From CAYYWP01 sp050176585 (lineage in GTDB: Bacteria > Desulfobacterota > Binatia > HRBIN30 > CADEER01), in NCBI GenBank assembly GCA_050176585.1, contig JBFXHX010000070.1, positions 1-14,059 of the forward strand: 14,059 nucleotides of DNA, written 5' to 3'. Positions 13,048 to 14,059 of the stretch are shown here, piece by piece. The notes beneath the pieces were generated by a model, which was not told where the DNA came from, made no database searches, and saw only the letters and a list, made by a program, of their open reading frames with translations. A program made the position numbers and the translations under genes. Every line of letters starts with the position of its first letter. The first letter of the stretch is position 1.

Positions 13048-14059
13048 CTAGCGCGCCCGTTGGCGGCCTGTGCGTACGAGCTCCACTGGGCGTTCGCGGA
13101 TCACCTGGCGGGGATCCTTATCCGCCCGCAGACCCTGGAATGACGGATGGCGAATTTTCTCTGCCGCCGTCCACTCCGTGAAGTTGACCTCGGCGACCAG
13201 GGCGGGATTCACCCAATGGGCCCTGCGCGCGAGCACTCCCGTCGGGCGTGGATCGAACGGACTGTCGCGCTGTTCGATCGCTTCGAGGTTCTGCCGCAGC
13301 GCAGTCGCGGATTCTTGTGAGAACCCCGTGCCCACCTTGCCTGCGTAACGGAGCCGTCCGTCCGCGCCATACACGCCCAGCAGCAAGGCGCCGATGCCCA
13401 CGCGCGAGCCCTCCGGGTCGGTGAATCCTCCGATGACGAACTCCTGGCGTTGGAGGCACTTCGCCTTGAGCCAGCCGGAGCCGCGACCGGGTTGGTACGG
13501 CAGATCGCGCCGCTTGGCCACTATGCCTTCGGCGCCGCTCTCACAGGCTCTCGCGAGGACCGCCGGGCCATTTCCAACGATGTGATCGGCATAGCGCAGG
13601 ACATCGGAATCAGCCGGAATGCGCGACAGCAGCCGCCGCAGCTCGGCCTTCCGTTGCTCGAGCGGCAACGCGCGAATGTCGACACCATCAAGGTGCAGCA
13701 GGTCGAATACAAAGTACACCAGCCGACCGGCCCGCGCCGGGTCAACTACGTTTTGCAACGCCTGAAAGCTCGTGCTGCCATCGGGAAGCAGGACGGCTAC
13801 TTCGCCGTCCAACAGGGCAGCCCGGACCGGCAATCTCGCGGCCGCGAATCGCACGCTGGGAAAGCGTGCCGTCCAGTCCTTGCCACCTCGGCTCAACAGC
13901 TGGACCTGGCCACGATCGATCCGGCAGCCGATGCGGAAGCCGTCATATTTGAGCTCGTGTAGCCAGCGATTGCTGTCCGGCAACGTTCGAACCAGCGTGG
14001 CGAGCTGCGGCTGGAACTCCGAGGGCAGTGCGACGGCGCCGGTCGGGGGGCGACCCGGT
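13048..14059 (-). CDS. ligD: ATP-dependent DNA ligase (LIG) module of LigD, 5'-truncated by window edge
   Basis: The frame enters from the right edge and ends at TAG 13048-13050, giving 336 residues. Motif I is HELKYDGFR, with the adenylated lysine encoded at 13948-13950. Further ligase signatures are LLSRGGKDW, LLDGEV, YFVFDLLHLDG, EGIVAKRRD and SGWLKAKCLQRQEFVIGGFT, followed by an OB-fold ending in HPSFQGLRADKDP. The upstream residues LPSEFQPQLATLV are the normal lead-in to a LigD ligase domain, so the apparent TTG start at 13983 is not the real one. The N-terminal part, including any phosphoesterase domain, is outside the window. The order ligase then polymerase matches single-chain LigD of Pseudomonas type, but the polymerase follows in a different frame after 44 bp. 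Confidence 0.9.
   Translation of the reverse strand, partial: PGRPPTGAVALPSEFQPQLATLVRTLPDSNRWLHELKYDGFRIGCRIDRGQVQLLSRGGKDWTARFPSVRFAAARLPVRAALLDGEVAVLLPDGSTSFQALQNVVDPARAGRLVYFVFDLLHLDGVDIRALPLEQRKAELRRLLSRIPADSDVLRYADHIVGNGPAVLARACESGAEGIVAKRRDLPYQPGRGSGWLKAKCLQRQEFVIGGFTDPEGSRVGIGALLLGVYGADGRLRYAGKVGTGFSQESATALRQNLEAIEQRDSPFDPRPTGVLARRAHWVNPALVAEVNFTEWTAAEKIRHPSFQGLRADKDPRQVIRERPVELVRTGRQRAR

Overview
The window is GC-rich, densely packed bacterial DNA with no rRNA, tRNA, transposase, phage gene or CRISPR array. The outer-membrane lipoprotein channel, RND pump, two-component system and LigD-type ligase/polymerase point to a Gram-negative proteobacterium, possibly a high-GC gamma- or betaproteobacterium. 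That assignment is inferred from gene content only.

Layout from left to right. (1) 1-474, plus strand: the 3' part of an AlkB-like 2OG-Fe(II) dioxygenase. (2) 617-3238, minus strand: three genes transcribed right to left, a JmjC/cupin-8 type oxygenase, a chalcone-isomerase-fold secreted protein that overlaps it by ATGA, and an alpha/beta hydrolase resembling the RhlA/PhaG 3-hydroxyacyl transferases. (3) 3334-5638, minus strand: an OmpR-type response regulator and its histidine kinase, overlapping by 11 bp. (4) 5639-5773: the divergent control region, with a perfect TATAAT just before the kinase ATG and a GTAAA-N5-GTAAA direct repeat. (5) 5774-11366, plus strand: an overlapping tripartite efflux operon in the order outer-membrane channel, periplasmic adaptor, RND pump. 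(6) 11367-11593: a less GC-rich intergenic segment with two perfect palindromes, leading to a 167-residue protein of unknown function (11594-12097) that has a textbook Shine-Dalgarno sequence. (7) 12128-14059, minus strand: DNA ligase and primase/polymerase modules of a LigD-type repair enzyme, in the usual order but in two reading frames.

The two-component system and the efflux operon are divergent and share one control region, so the regulator probably controls the pump and perhaps itself. The kinase has a large periplasmic domain, which would fit sensing of an envelope or toxic-compound signal. The three-gene set downstream of the regulator combines a fatty-acyl-type hydrolase, a CHI-fold protein (a fold that includes fatty-acid binders) and an Fe(II)/2OG oxygenase. 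It may be an undescribed lipid-related cassette, co-transcribed with the regulators or driven by a candidate promoter at 3258-3284. The AlkB-like and LigD genes at the two ends are DNA-repair functions with no evident link to the middle.

The observations most worth checking are the frame-broken or naturally split ligD, the CpxR-like direct repeat in the divergent promoter, the three-gene hydrolase/CHI/JmjC set, and the palindrome-flanked orphan gene.
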